From: Lachnospiraceae bacterium KGMB03038
GTDB lineage: Bacteria > Bacillota > Clostridia > Lachnospirales > Lachnospiraceae
Reading direction: 5' to 3'
Assembly (NCBI GenBank): GCA_007361935.1
Contig: CP041667.1
Coordinates: 3,128,501-3,192,500 of the forward strand
Length of the DNA stretch: 64,000 nucleotides
Shown here piece by piece: positions 42,096-50,241 of this stretch. The notes beneath the pieces are model-generated. The model saw only the letters and a list, made by a program, of their open reading frames with translations, did not search any database and was not told the DNA's origin. The position numbers and the translations under genes were made by a program. How positions within the stretch are numbered: the stretch's first letter is position 1; each line of letters starts with the position of its first letter.

Positions 42096-43109
42096 ATGCG
42101 AAAAAATAAACTTTTTATTCCCTTTATCGTTTCCCTCTGCCTGGTTCTTATCTTGGCTCTTTTGCTGATTTTCCCACATCTGTCCAAGGAAACGGATTCT
42201 TTGCCTCAAACTTCCTCCGAGGGGGAAGAATATATCTGGGTCGCCACCATGACCGGCCATAGTATGTTTCAAGAAAACGATATTGCCGCTTTTGAAAAAT
42301 TTGGGCGGGATAAACATGTGACCGCCACAGTCATGGGACCTGAAGAATATGATATTCCCGGACAGATCCAGGCTTTAAACGAGGCGATCGCCAAAGAGCC
42401 GGACGGAATTCTGGTCCTGGGCATGGAACAGAGCCTGGCCCCTTCCATCGATGAAGCAATTCGCCAGGGAATTCCCGTAATCACTGTAGACTCTGATGTA
42501 TCGAACTCCGACCGAATTGCCTATGTAGGCTCCGACTGGTATGAGATTGGCGTCACCCAGGCAGAAGCCATGGTAAAACTAATCGGAGGTAAGGGTGAAG
42601 TTGCGATTATGGGGATCGGAGGGGCGGATACCACAGATGCCGCTTTTAAAGGTTACCACTCAGTCATTGATAACTACCCGGACATCACCATTGTTGGAGA
42701 GTATGACGATATGGCCAGTTATGACGAAGCAGAACGAATTACAAAAATGATCGTTGAAACTTATCCTGATATTGCCGGCATCTCTGGTTTTAACTCCAAC
42801 AGTGCCATTGGCATTACCAATGGATTGAAAGATTTCCAAGGCGATCAGGATATCAAAGTAACCGCCATGGATATTGAGCCAGACAATCTTGCTCTTGTAG
42901 AGGATGGTTCAGTTGATGTCATCATCGGCCAAAAACGAGCCGTTTTTACCTATTATGCCGCTTCCCTGCTCTACGATATCAATCACTCCTCTCTAAAGAT
43001 CAATAATCTTGCGGATGGCCTGACCTCTGTAATACCCGATACTGTCTCCACAGGTGTTATTTCTGTCACCAAAGAAAATCTTTATACATATTTCCCGGAC
43101 ATGAGATGA
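42096..43109 (+). CDS. membrane-anchored RbsB-type sugar-binding protein (probable sensor accessory)
   Basis: 337 residues. Signal anchor FIPFIVSLCLVLILALLLIF followed by PHLSKETDS..., with no Cys lipobox in the expected place. The periplasmic-binding-protein I (ribose/LacI-like) fold follows: GQIQALNEAIAKEPDGILVLGM, IPVITVDSDV, GVTQAEAMVKLIGGKGEVAIMG, GISGFNSNSAIGITNGL and VDVIIGQKRAVFTYYAA. Resembles XylFII-like proteins that sense sugar together with LytS/YesM-type kinases. Distinct from the lipoprotein at 46858-47892, which is the likely transport component. AAAAGGAG precedes the ATG. Confidence 0.82.
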   Translation: MRKNKLFIPFIVSLCLVLILALLLIFPHLSKETDSLPQTSSEGEEYIWVATMTGHSMFQENDIAAFEKFGRDKHVTATVMGPEEYDIPGQIQALNEAIAKEPDGILVLGMEQSLAPSIDEAIRQGIPVITVDSDVSNSDRIAYVGSDWYEIGVTQAEAMVKLIGGKGEVAIMGIGGADTTDAAFKGYHSVIDNYPDITIVGEYDDMASYDEAERITKMIVETYPDIAGISGFNSNSAIGITNGLKDFQGDQDIKVTAMDIEPDNLALVEDGSVDVIIGQKRAVFTYYAASLLYDINHSSLKINNLADGLTSVIPDTVSTGVISVTKENLYTYFPDMR

Positions 43110-43139
43110 CCCCAAGATCTTTTAATCCTGAAATCACCA

Positions 43140-43175
43140 AGAGGCCGCGATATAACGCGGCCTCTGATCTTTTTT
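43140..43175 (+). terminator. intrinsic terminator between convergent genes
   Basis: Ten-base stem AGAGGCCGCG/CGCGGCCTCT with loop ATATAA, followed by TGATCTTTTTTC. Serves the plus-strand binding-protein gene; the hairpin lies just beyond the permease stop on the other strand. Confidence 0.85.
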
Positions 43176-44168
43176 CTATTCTCTCACCAGATTCTCATTT
43201 CTGATATTTCTTGCTTCTGCTTTTCGAACATAACGTCCCCTTATGCTGTCCAGAAATACTGCGATAAAAATAATCGCGGCGGAGATCAAAGGCTGAATAT
43301 ACATATCCACCTGCATATACACTAAACCGGATTGGATCATCTGGATCATTACCGCCCCCAAGATAGTTCCCTGAACTTTACCGCTTCCTCCTGCCAGGCT
43401 TGTACCGCCAAGCACCGCAGCGGCAATCGCGTTAAATTCTTCCCCTTTTCCAAACGCGGCGTTTACGATTCCGATCTGCGCTACCGATATAATCCCGCCG
43501 ATGCCTGCCAGCAGGGCGCAAAGCATATAAACCGTAAAAAGCGCTTTCTTATTGCTGATTCCCGCTTTCCTTGCTTCTTCCGGATCATTTCCCACTGCGT
43601 AGATCTGTCTCCCGAGCTGTGTCTTAGCAAGGAAGATCGCCGCGATCAGAGCGATCAGCAGAAAGAGCAGGATTGCCGCCGGAATCCCCAATACTTTTTG
43701 AGATCCCAGGGAAGTAATCGCCTTGGGCAGATTCACCGATTCGGACTGGGTCATCCATGTCCCCACCGCTCTTCCTGCCGTCATTGTTCCCAATGTTGTG
43801 ATAAAAGGAAGAATATCCAGCTTGATGATACAGAAGGCGTTGATCAGTCCAACCAGCAGCGCTACGCAGATTCCGCCCAGCACACCTAGCGCTGTCGGAA
43901 CATGCATCTCCGAGATCAGAAGCCCTGTGGAGGCTGCGGCAAGATACATGACTGAACCTACCGACAGATCGATGCCTGCTGTTAAGAGGACAAACATAAT
44001 CCCAATTCCGATAATCCCCACATAAGAGGAGTTCAAAATAATATTGCTGAAAGAAGCCACGCTTAAAAACTTTGGAGAAAAAATGCCAAATATCACGAAT
44101 ACCAGAACAAACAGTAGTATTGGTATGTTTTTTAACACCAGCTTACCTATATTTTCTTTGGATCCCAT
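43176..44168 (-). CDS. CUT2 ABC transporter permease (RbsC type), 2
   Basis: 330 residues, eight to ten transmembrane segments. Family signatures: ILNSSYVGIIGIGIMFVLLT, AGIDLSVGSVMYLAAA, AVGNDPEEARKAGISNKKAL and AIAAAVLGGTSLAGGSGKVQGTI. Start at the ATG at 44168 with GGAGG nine bases upstream; it sits one base after the ATPase stop. Last gene of the binding protein-permease-ATPase-permease operon. Confidence 0.93.
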   Translation of the reverse strand: MGSKENIGKLVLKNIPILLFVLVFVIFGIFSPKFLSVASFSNIILNSSYVGIIGIGIMFVLLTAGIDLSVGSVMYLAAASTGLLISEMHVPTALGVLGGICVALLVGLINAFCIIKLDILPFITTLGTMTAGRAVGTWMTQSESVNLPKAITSLGSQKVLGIPAAILLFLLIALIAAIFLAKTQLGRQIYAVGNDPEEARKAGISNKKALFTVYMLCALLAGIGGIISVAQIGIVNAAFGKGEEFNAIAAAVLGGTSLAGGSGKVQGTILGAVMIQMIQSGLVYMQVDMYIQPLISAAIIFIAVFLDSIRGRYVRKAEARNIRNENLVRE

Positions 44169-44169
44169 G

Positions 44170-45690
44170 CTATTTTTCCTCCTTTCCCATCTGATTGAAT
44201 GCCGCTGCCATGATGCGCTCTTTATCAAACTCATTTCTGGTCAATTCGCCTCGAATCTCACCATTCCCCATGACTATAATGCGGTCGCAGATTCCCATTA
44301 ATTCTTCCAGTTCCGATGAGATCACCCAGATTGCTTTCCCTTGAGCTGCCAGATCATTTATAATAGAGTAAACTTCGTATTTTGCCCCTACGTCAATTCC
44401 CCTGGTAGGTTCATCTACAATCAGAAGATCCGGGTCTGACAACAGCCATTTCCCAATAACTACTTTCTGCTGGTTTCCACCGCTCATGCTCTTTGCCGGA
44501 TTTTTCTCTATAGGCGGACATTTAATCTTTAAGGTATCCACCATCCCCTGTGTCTCCGCTTTGACAGAAGAGTTATTGACCATTTTCAGTTTGCTTTTTG
44601 CCTTCTCTGGAATTGATACCAGCGAAAGATTGTCCATGATCGTAAATTCCATAAACAACCCTTCTTCCCGCCGATTTTCCGTCACAAACGCAATTTTGTT
44701 CCGGATCGCTTTCTTTGGCGTGATCTTATGTATCTCTTTGCCTCGGACCTTGATCTCGCCTGTCTCGTATGGGTCCAATCCGTAGACAATCCTTGCCAGT
44801 TCGCTCCTTCCTGACCCCATTAGGCCAAACATTCCAACCACCTCGCCGGCGCAGACTTTCATGTTGATCTTATGAACAATCCCCCTCTGGGAAATATCTT
44901 TCAGTTCTAATACCGATTGTTCTGTGGGACGATTGGTTTTCTCCGGATACAACTGATCGATCTCTCTTCCGATCATAGAGCTGATCATCCTCTGAATCGT
45001 AAACTCTTCCTTTTTTCCACTGTCTGTAATCTCGCCATCCCGAAGCACGATGATCTGGTCTGATAATTTCTGTACATCTGCCAGGATATGAGAAATATAA
45101 ATAATAGATCTTCCCTCTGCTTTTAATCTTTCTATGATCCCAAAGAGCTTCTCTGTCTCTCTGGCGGTCAGCGAAGTCGTTGGTTCATCAAAAATCAAAA
45201 TCTGTGGATCCGCAGACAATGCTTTCGCAATTTCTACCAACTGTCGCTCTCCCGGAGAAAGCTTCTCTACGATAGTCTCCGGAGAAACATTTAAGTCCAC
45301 CGCTTGCAGCACTTCTTTAACTTTCGCCGTCATCGCGCTTTTTTTAATGATCGGCGTTCCCGGTATCTTCGGAAAAGAATTAATATATACATTATCCAAA
45401 ATACTTAGGTTGGTAAATAGATTCAGCTCCTGATGTATAAAGGCAATCCCTGCCTTTGTGGCATCCGAAGGTTTCTGGGGCTGGTAGGCGTTTCCTTCCA
45501 GATACAGTTTCCCGGCATCTGGCTTCAACACGCCGCAGACAATATTCATAAGGGTAGATTTTCCGGCCCCGTTTTCTCCGATCAAACTTAGCAGTTCTCC
45601 TTTTTGCAATTCAAAGTTAACGTCTTTAAGCGCTGAAATTCCAAAGAAACTTTTTGCTATATGTTCTACCTTTAATATACTTTCGCCCAT
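44170..45690 (-). CDS. CUT2 sugar ABC transporter ATP-binding protein (RbsA type)
   Basis: 506 residues with two ATPase domains. Domain 1: Walker A GENGAGKST, signature LSPGERQLVEIAKAL, Walker B ILIFDEPTTSLT. Domain 2: degenerate Walker A region (GLMGSGRSELARIVYG), signature MSGGNQQKVVIGKWL and LLIVDEPTRGIDVGAK. Such tandem ATPases serve RbsC-type importers for ribose, xylose, rhamnose, galactose or AI-2. ATG at 45690, one base after the permease stop. Confidence 0.95.
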   Translation of the reverse strand: MGESILKVEHIAKSFFGISALKDVNFELQKGELLSLIGENGAGKSTLMNIVCGVLKPDAGKLYLEGNAYQPQKPSDATKAGIAFIHQELNLFTNLSILDNVYINSFPKIPGTPIIKKSAMTAKVKEVLQAVDLNVSPETIVEKLSPGERQLVEIAKALSADPQILIFDEPTTSLTARETEKLFGIIERLKAEGRSIIYISHILADVQKLSDQIIVLRDGEITDSGKKEEFTIQRMISSMIGREIDQLYPEKTNRPTEQSVLELKDISQRGIVHKINMKVCAGEVVGMFGLMGSGRSELARIVYGLDPYETGEIKVRGKEIHKITPKKAIRNKIAFVTENRREEGLFMEFTIMDNLSLVSIPEKAKSKLKMVNNSSVKAETQGMVDTLKIKCPPIEKNPAKSMSGGNQQKVVIGKWLLSDPDLLIVDEPTRGIDVGAKYEVYSIINDLAAQGKAIWVISSELEELMGICDRIIVMGNGEIRGELTRNEFDKERIMAAAFNQMGKEEK

Positions 45691-45691
45691 A

Positions 45692-46792
45692 TCAAACACC
45701 TGCCTCATTTTCACTTGAAATCTTCACCGCTAATTTTGTCCTGACAACATCCAGGAATGCCGCCACTAAAATAACACAACCTTTGACAATATTGATCGTA
45801 TAGTAGGAAAGATTGAACAAATTCAGCACATTAAACAAAATCGTATAGAATAATACGCCAAACACTGTCCAAGTCACTTTTCCTTTTCCTCCCAGGAGGC
45901 TGGTACCTCCTAGGACAGCCGCCCCAACAATATCCATAGTCAGGTCTTCCCCTAACGTAGGTCTTCCCATATTCAGACGGGCTGAATAGATCACAGATCC
46001 CGCCGCCGCACAGAAGCCGCTGAAAGCATAACAGAAAACGGTCACTTTTTTTGTAGGAACACCAGACACAACGCTCGCCGTAATATTTGCTCCGGTGGCA
46101 TAGATCCACTTTCCTAGTACCAGTTTCGCCAGAATAAACCATCCGATTACCGTCACGGTTACCGTCAGAATCGCCGCATAAGGAATAATCCCTCCAAGAG
46201 ATCCTTTCCCTATTTCTTTAAATCCTTCTGGCAGCCCCATAACATTTCTGGACTGGGTGAGGAAAATCGCAAAATTTAAGAAAAACATCTGTGTAACCAA
46301 AGTTACCATAAACGGCGGCATCTTAAATTCCGCCACAAAATATCCATTAAACAGACCAATCAGTGTCCCTACCAGAAGCATCACCAGAATACATACTGGA
46401 ATCGCCATGGCCGACCCTGCCAGCGGCCCTCCATCTGCGCCGATCAGCCATCCCCACAGAGGAGTGGATGCGAAAGTCCCTTCGTTAAAAGAATCACTGA
46501 TCAAAACTGTTCCCATTACACTGGTCACACCAATGATCGATACCTGCGAAAGATCAATGCCTCCCAACAGGAGTACAAAAGTCTGCCCTACTGCCACTAC
46601 CAATAGCGGCCACAAGTTGGACATAACATTCAGCAAGTTACTTTGTGTAATGATCTTGGGAACGAACGGGATGACACAGACAAAACATAAAATCGTCAGG
46701 TATAAAATGAAGTATTCCGATAAAAATAGTTTCTGGATGATTTGTCCGGGGCTTTTTTTCTTGGTCTGCGCTTTTTTGGTAGAAACACCCAT
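45692..46792 (-). CDS. CUT2 ABC transporter permease (RbsC type), 1
   Basis: 366 residues, multiple membrane segments after a lysine-rich N-terminus. Signatures: VVAVGQTFVLLLGGIDLSQVS, GTLIGLFNGYFVAEFKMPPFMVTL and IVGAAVLGGTSLLGGKGKV. Two different permease genes in one CUT2 operon suggest a heterodimeric channel, as in several xylose/rhamnose/AI-2 importers. Preceded by a GGGACGGGG hairpin between it and the binding-protein gene. Confidence 0.93.
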   Translation of the reverse strand: MGVSTKKAQTKKKSPGQIIQKLFLSEYFILYLTILCFVCVIPFVPKIITQSNLLNVMSNLWPLLVVAVGQTFVLLLGGIDLSQVSIIGVTSVMGTVLISDSFNEGTFASTPLWGWLIGADGGPLAGSAMAIPVCILVMLLVGTLIGLFNGYFVAEFKMPPFMVTLVTQMFFLNFAIFLTQSRNVMGLPEGFKEIGKGSLGGIIPYAAILTVTVTVIGWFILAKLVLGKWIYATGANITASVVSGVPTKKVTVFCYAFSGFCAAAGSVIYSARLNMGRPTLGEDLTMDIVGAAVLGGTSLLGGKGKVTWTVFGVLFYTILFNVLNLFNLSYYTINIVKGCVILVAAFLDVVRTKLAVKISSENEAGV

Positions 46793-46811
46793 ATCATAAC
46801 CTCCTCGTACA

Positions 46812-46841
46812 GGGACGGGGTGTTATTAAATACCCCGTCCC
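46812..46841 (-). promoter_or_regulatory. intercistronic hairpin between binding-protein and permease genes
   Basis: Ten-base perfect stem GGGACGGGGT/ACCCCGTCCC around an AT-rich 10-base loop. On the minus strand it is followed directly by the permease ribosome site and not by a T-run. Such hairpins commonly stabilise the upstream binding-protein mRNA and lower downstream expression. Confidence 0.65.
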
Positions 46842-46857
46842 CAGCTTACATTTGTCT

Positions 46858-47892
46858 CTATTCTTCTTCAGCGTTTAACGCATTGCCCCACATATCCATT
46901 CTCTTCTCTTCCAGATTTGCCTGGGTCAGAGCAAAGCCTGGGTCTGTGATCACTTCGTCCGGCTGGGTATCGCCTGATTCGATAGCTTCTTCCAACGCCT
47001 TGATCGCTTCATCTGTTTCAAAGAACAGATCCTGTGCTCCAGTGCCGTCCACATAGCCTTCATCAATCAGTTTTCCTGCGGTTCCATCTCCATCAAGCCC
47101 ACCAAGGATTATATGGTTGGGATCTCCAATCTTCTGCCATTTTCCAAGCGGCTCTACAACTGACTGAACCGTCGGGAATAAGAAGTCTGAACAAGCATAG
47201 ATAAAATCAATATCCGGGTTGGCTTGTACCGCGCTCTGCAAATTTGCAAGACAGGTAGCCGCATCCCACTCGGTCGGGACTTCAATAACATCGTTAAATA
47301 TCTCCGGAGCCTTCTCGATGGCCGCGTAGAATCCATCCTTACGCTCGATGGCATTCGGGTCGCCAAGGTCGCCTACCAGGATACAGGGTGTCAGTTTCTT
47401 TCCAGTCTCATCGTATTTCTTCTGAGCTTCAGAAACCATGTAGTCTACAGTTGCCTCTGCCGCTGCTCTGTTATCACATACGATAGTGATATTATTGCCT
47501 TCGTCAGATGTTGGCGGACGATTGAAGATAACAATCGGAACTTCTGCTTCATTGGCAGAAGCTGTAACCGTTACGGCAGTATCTCCGTCAACCGGGATCA
47601 TAATGATTCCGTCAATGTCCTGGGTCAATGCATCATTAACCTGCTCCAACTGTTTGTTAGCATCGCCCTGGCAATTCAGCTCGATCACTTTATAGCCTTT
47701 TTCAGCCAGAGACTCTGTAATGATCTCGTGAGATGCTACCCAGAACTCTGTTTCCAGATCTTCAAAACTGAATGCGATAGTCAGCTCCTTAGATCCGCCT
47801 CCTTCGTCGGAAGCCACGTCTTCATCAGCGCAGCCGATCAGCATAGACATCATCATGGCCGCAACTAATAAAACGCTTACCAATTTCTTCAT
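46858..47892 (-). CDS. CUT2 sugar-binding lipoprotein (RbsB type)
   Basis: 344 residues. Lipoprotein signal MKKLVSVLLVAAMMMSMLIGC, then an acidic linker and a periplasmic-binding-protein I fold: NDALTQDIDGIIMIPVDGDTAV, VPIVIFNRPPTSDEGN, CDNRAAAEATVDYM and GLDGDGTAGKLIDEGYVDGT. AAAGGAGG precedes the ATG. First gene of the CUT2 importer operon (binding protein, permease, ATPase, permease). The ligand is probably the sugar degraded by the BMC operon, by proximity. A strong hairpin with a T-run lies just upstream of its start. Confidence 0.95.
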   Translation of the reverse strand: MKKLVSVLLVAAMMMSMLIGCADEDVASDEGGGSKELTIAFSFEDLETEFWVASHEIITESLAEKGYKVIELNCQGDANKQLEQVNDALTQDIDGIIMIPVDGDTAVTVTASANEAEVPIVIFNRPPTSDEGNNITIVCDNRAAAEATVDYMVSEAQKKYDETGKKLTPCILVGDLGDPNAIERKDGFYAAIEKAPEIFNDVIEVPTEWDAATCLANLQSAVQANPDIDFIYACSDFLFPTVQSVVEPLGKWQKIGDPNHIILGGLDGDGTAGKLIDEGYVDGTGAQDLFFETDEAIKALEEAIESGDTQPDEVITDPGFALTQANLEEKRMDMWGNALNAEEE

Positions 47893-47933
47893 AACTTTTA
47901 CCTCCTTTGGGTTTATTTTGTTGTGGTAAGTAT

Positions 47934-47972
47934 AAAAAAAGAGACCTCTTTTTAAAAGACGTCTCTTTTTAG
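47934..47972 (-). terminator. bidirectional terminator or attenuator upstream of the CUT2 operon
   Basis: AAAAAGAGAC (47936-47945) pairs with GTCTCTTTTT (47961-47970), and the stem continues inward past a single C-C mismatch. On the minus strand seven T residues follow, then only 41 bases to the binding-protein ATG. It can end yeiH transcripts, and would attenuate any transcript entering the CUT2 operon from upstream. Confidence 0.7.
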
Positions 47973-47996
47973 ATTCTGTATCGGAATTTTTTTATT

Positions 47997-48030
47997 GGGG
48001 CCGGGGGATTTTTAAAAATCCCCCGGCCCC
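47997..48030. repeat. dispersed GC-rich palindrome, copy 3
   Basis: Perfect 34 bp palindrome identical to copy 2, with self-complementary flanks ATT and AAT. It lies 35 bases downstream of the yeiH-type gene stop. Confidence 0.95.
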
Positions 48031-48065
48031 AATTAAAAATGCCCTGTCCCTTTTTACTTTCTCTT

Positions 48066-49097
48066 CTACCAAATTCCCAGCACATGCTGCATTCCCAGAC
48101 TTACCAATGTAATTCCAACCCAGCAGGCCATTCCCATAACAATCGGTTTGCCGCCTGTTTTCACCAGTTTGATGATATTAGTATTGAGTCCTATTGCCGC
48201 CATAGCCATAACAATAAAGAACTTAGACAATTCTTTCAGTGGCGAAAACACGTCTGCGGAAATCCCAGCGGCAACCGCAATTGTCGTAATTACAGAAGCT
48301 CCAATGAAAAACAAGATAAAAAATGGAAATACCTGTTTCAAGGACACATTTCCGCCCTCCTTCTTCTCCGCGTTTCTGGTACGGATAAACGCCAGTACCA
48401 ACGTGATCGGGATGATCGCTAAAGTCCTGGTCAGCTTTACCGTTACGGCCTTATCCAGTGTGGCGCTTCCCAGATGATACATACTATCCCAGGTAGAAGC
48501 CGCGGCAGTAACGGAAGAAGTATCGTTGACTGCCGTCCCCGCGAAAATCCCAAAGGCCTCCCCGGAAGTCTGGGAAAATCCCAGAAAAGATCCTAATGTA
48601 GGAAATAAAACTGCCGCCAGCACATTAAAAAAGAAAATCACAGAAATAGCCTGTGCCACTTCCTCATCATCCGCCTCGATCACCGGCGCTGTCGCCGCAA
48701 TGGCAGAGCCCCCGCAAATGGATGATCCCACGCCTACCAATGTGGAAATCTTCCCAGGAATGTGCATCACCTTGTGGAGCACATAAGCAATGATCAAAGA
48801 TGTGCTGATCGTTGTTATAATAATCGGCAGAGACTGCTTTCCCGTCTGCAGGATCACTTGGAGATTCAGCCCAAACCCAAGCAGGACCACCGCGTACTGC
48901 AGCACCTTCTTTGAGGTATATTTAATCCCGCCCTCCAGCTGCGTTTTATCTTTTAAAAATAATGTAAGAATCATTCCTGCAATGATCGCGATCACCGGGC
49001 CGCCAATAATCGGAAACTGTTTTCCCAAGAACCAGGATGGTAAGGCAATACACAGACACAGCAGAATCCCTTTCCCATTTTTCTTTATAAAATCCAT
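48066..49097 (-). CDS. YeiH/UPF0324 family putative sulfate exporter
   Basis: 343 residues with about ten transmembrane segments; the ATG at 49097 has GGAGG six bases upstream. Family features: FPIIGGPVIAIIAGMILTLF, LVGVGSSICGGSAIAATAPVI, AVLFPTLGSFLGFSQTSGEAFG and the C-terminal MAAIGLNTNIIKLVKTGGKPI. Related proteins are linked to sulfite/sulfate or taurine-derived sulfur export. It is divergent from a LysR regulator, the usual arrangement for yeiH-yeiE. It is bracketed by palindrome copies 3 and 4. Confidence 0.9.
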   Translation of the reverse strand: MDFIKKNGKGILLCLCIALPSWFLGKQFPIIGGPVIAIIAGMILTLFLKDKTQLEGGIKYTSKKVLQYAVVLLGFGLNLQVILQTGKQSLPIIITTISTSLIIAYVLHKVMHIPGKISTLVGVGSSICGGSAIAATAPVIEADDEEVAQAISVIFFFNVLAAVLFPTLGSFLGFSQTSGEAFGIFAGTAVNDTSSVTAAASTWDSMYHLGSATLDKAVTVKLTRTLAIIPITLVLAFIRTRNAEKKEGGNVSLKQVFPFFILFFIGASVITTIAVAAGISADVFSPLKELSKFFIVMAMAAIGLNTNIIKLVKTGGKPIVMGMACWVGITLVSLGMQHVLGIW

Positions 49098-49226
49098 CTC
49101 ATTCCTCCACAAAACCGTTCTTTTCCCTGTCGTAACTTACCGTATAGTATAATAACACGCAGAAATCATCATGTGAAATTATTAGTATTTATTTTTTGAT
49201 AAGAATATGTTATGATTTATTTAGTT

Positions 49227-49260
49227 GGGGCCGGGGGATTTTAAAAAATCCCCCGGCCCC
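49227..49260. repeat. dispersed GC-rich palindrome, copy 4
   Basis: 34 bp palindrome; the centre is TTTTAAAAAA instead of TTTTTAAAAA, otherwise identical to copies 2 and 3. Flanks TAGTT and AACTA extend the pairing by five bases. It lies 18 bases upstream of the LysR ATG, so it is probably in the LysR transcript leader, just ahead of the ribosome site AAAGGAG. Confidence 0.95.
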
Positions 49261-49278
49261 AACTAGAAAGGAGTACCT

Positions 49279-50175
49279 ATGTTAGACCACCGAGCCCTTA
49301 CTTTTTTGACTGTTTGTAAGGAATTGAATTTTACCCGTGCCGCCGAGAAACTGCATATTTCTCAGCCTGCGGTTTCTCAGCATATTCAATATATTGAGAA
49401 TTTTTACGGCGTAAAATTATTCCGCTTTATTGGGAAAAGCATAATTTTGACGGAGGCTGGGAAGCTTTTACAGCGCTCCCTCACTTCGCTGCACAATAAC
49501 GAAATCTATCTGAAAGAGCAGCTTGCTTTTATCACGGACAAGAAAAAAGTCCTTCATTTTGGTGTTACACTTACGGTTGGAGAATTCATGATCGCTCGGC
49601 CTTTAGCCAGATTTTTAAACGGGCACAAGGATGCCGACATCTCCATGACGGTAGCAAACACAAAGGAATTGCTGGAAAAACTAGACGATGGTGAGATCGA
49701 TTTTGCCATTTTGGAAGGAGATTATTCCAAAGCAGCTTATGAACATATTCCCTTTCTGGTAGATCATTTTATCCCCATTTGCAGTCCCTCCCATCCCCTG
49801 GTCCGTGGCTCAGCCTCCAGAGAACAAAATCTTGCCGCTCTCACTGGCGAGTGTCTCCTGATACGGGAAACAGGCTCTGGAACTCGCTCTATCTTAGAAC
49901 AAGCATTAAATTCCCACAATCTGTCACCCGAAGATTTTGCAAATGTTGTCACGATCGGAAATATGAACGCCATCAAGGATATGGTAGCCGCTGGGGCTGG
50001 AATCAGCTTTCTATATGAGACTGCTGTAAAGACCGAACTGAAAAATGGAATTATTCGAAAAATACCATTAAAAGGCTTTGAAATCCAGCATGAAATTTCT
50101 ATTGTCTGGAAAAAGGACAATTTATTTCAAGAATTTTTCCTGGATAACTTTGCGGAGTTACAAATGGGGACGTAG
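49279..50175 (+). CDS. LysR family transcriptional regulator (YeiE/CysL-like)
   Basis: 298 residues. N-terminal winged HTH LNFTRAAEKLHISQPAVSQHIQYIE; C-terminal effector-binding domain from about residue 90 (FGVTLTVGEFMIARPLARFL; LIRETGSGTRSILEQAL; AIKDMVAAGAGISFLYE). Divergent to the YeiH-type transporter with a 180 bp shared region, so it most likely controls that gene in response to a sulfur compound. AAAGGAG precedes the ATG. The leader contains palindrome copy 4, and the stop codon lies inside the terminator stem at 50168. Confidence 0.92.
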   Translation: MLDHRALTFLTVCKELNFTRAAEKLHISQPAVSQHIQYIENFYGVKLFRFIGKSIILTEAGKLLQRSLTSLHNNEIYLKEQLAFITDKKKVLHFGVTLTVGEFMIARPLARFLNGHKDADISMTVANTKELLEKLDDGEIDFAILEGDYSKAAYEHIPFLVDHFIPICSPSHPLVRGSASREQNLAALTGECLLIRETGSGTRSILEQALNSHNLSPEDFANVVTIGNMNAIKDMVAAGAGISFLYETAVKTELKNGIIRKIPLKGFEIQHEISIVWKKDNLFQEFFLDNFAELQMGT

Positions 50176-50203
50176 TAAAATGCAAAAAGGCTACGTCCTT
50201 GTT
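50168..50203 (+). terminator. terminator of the LysR gene, overlapping its stop codon
   Basis: GGACGTAG (50168-50175, containing the TAG stop) pairs with CTACGTCC (50191-50198), followed by TTGTTT. Confidence 0.65.
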
Positions 50204-50241
50204 TACAATTGTTAACAATTAATTCTTATTTTCATCACACT

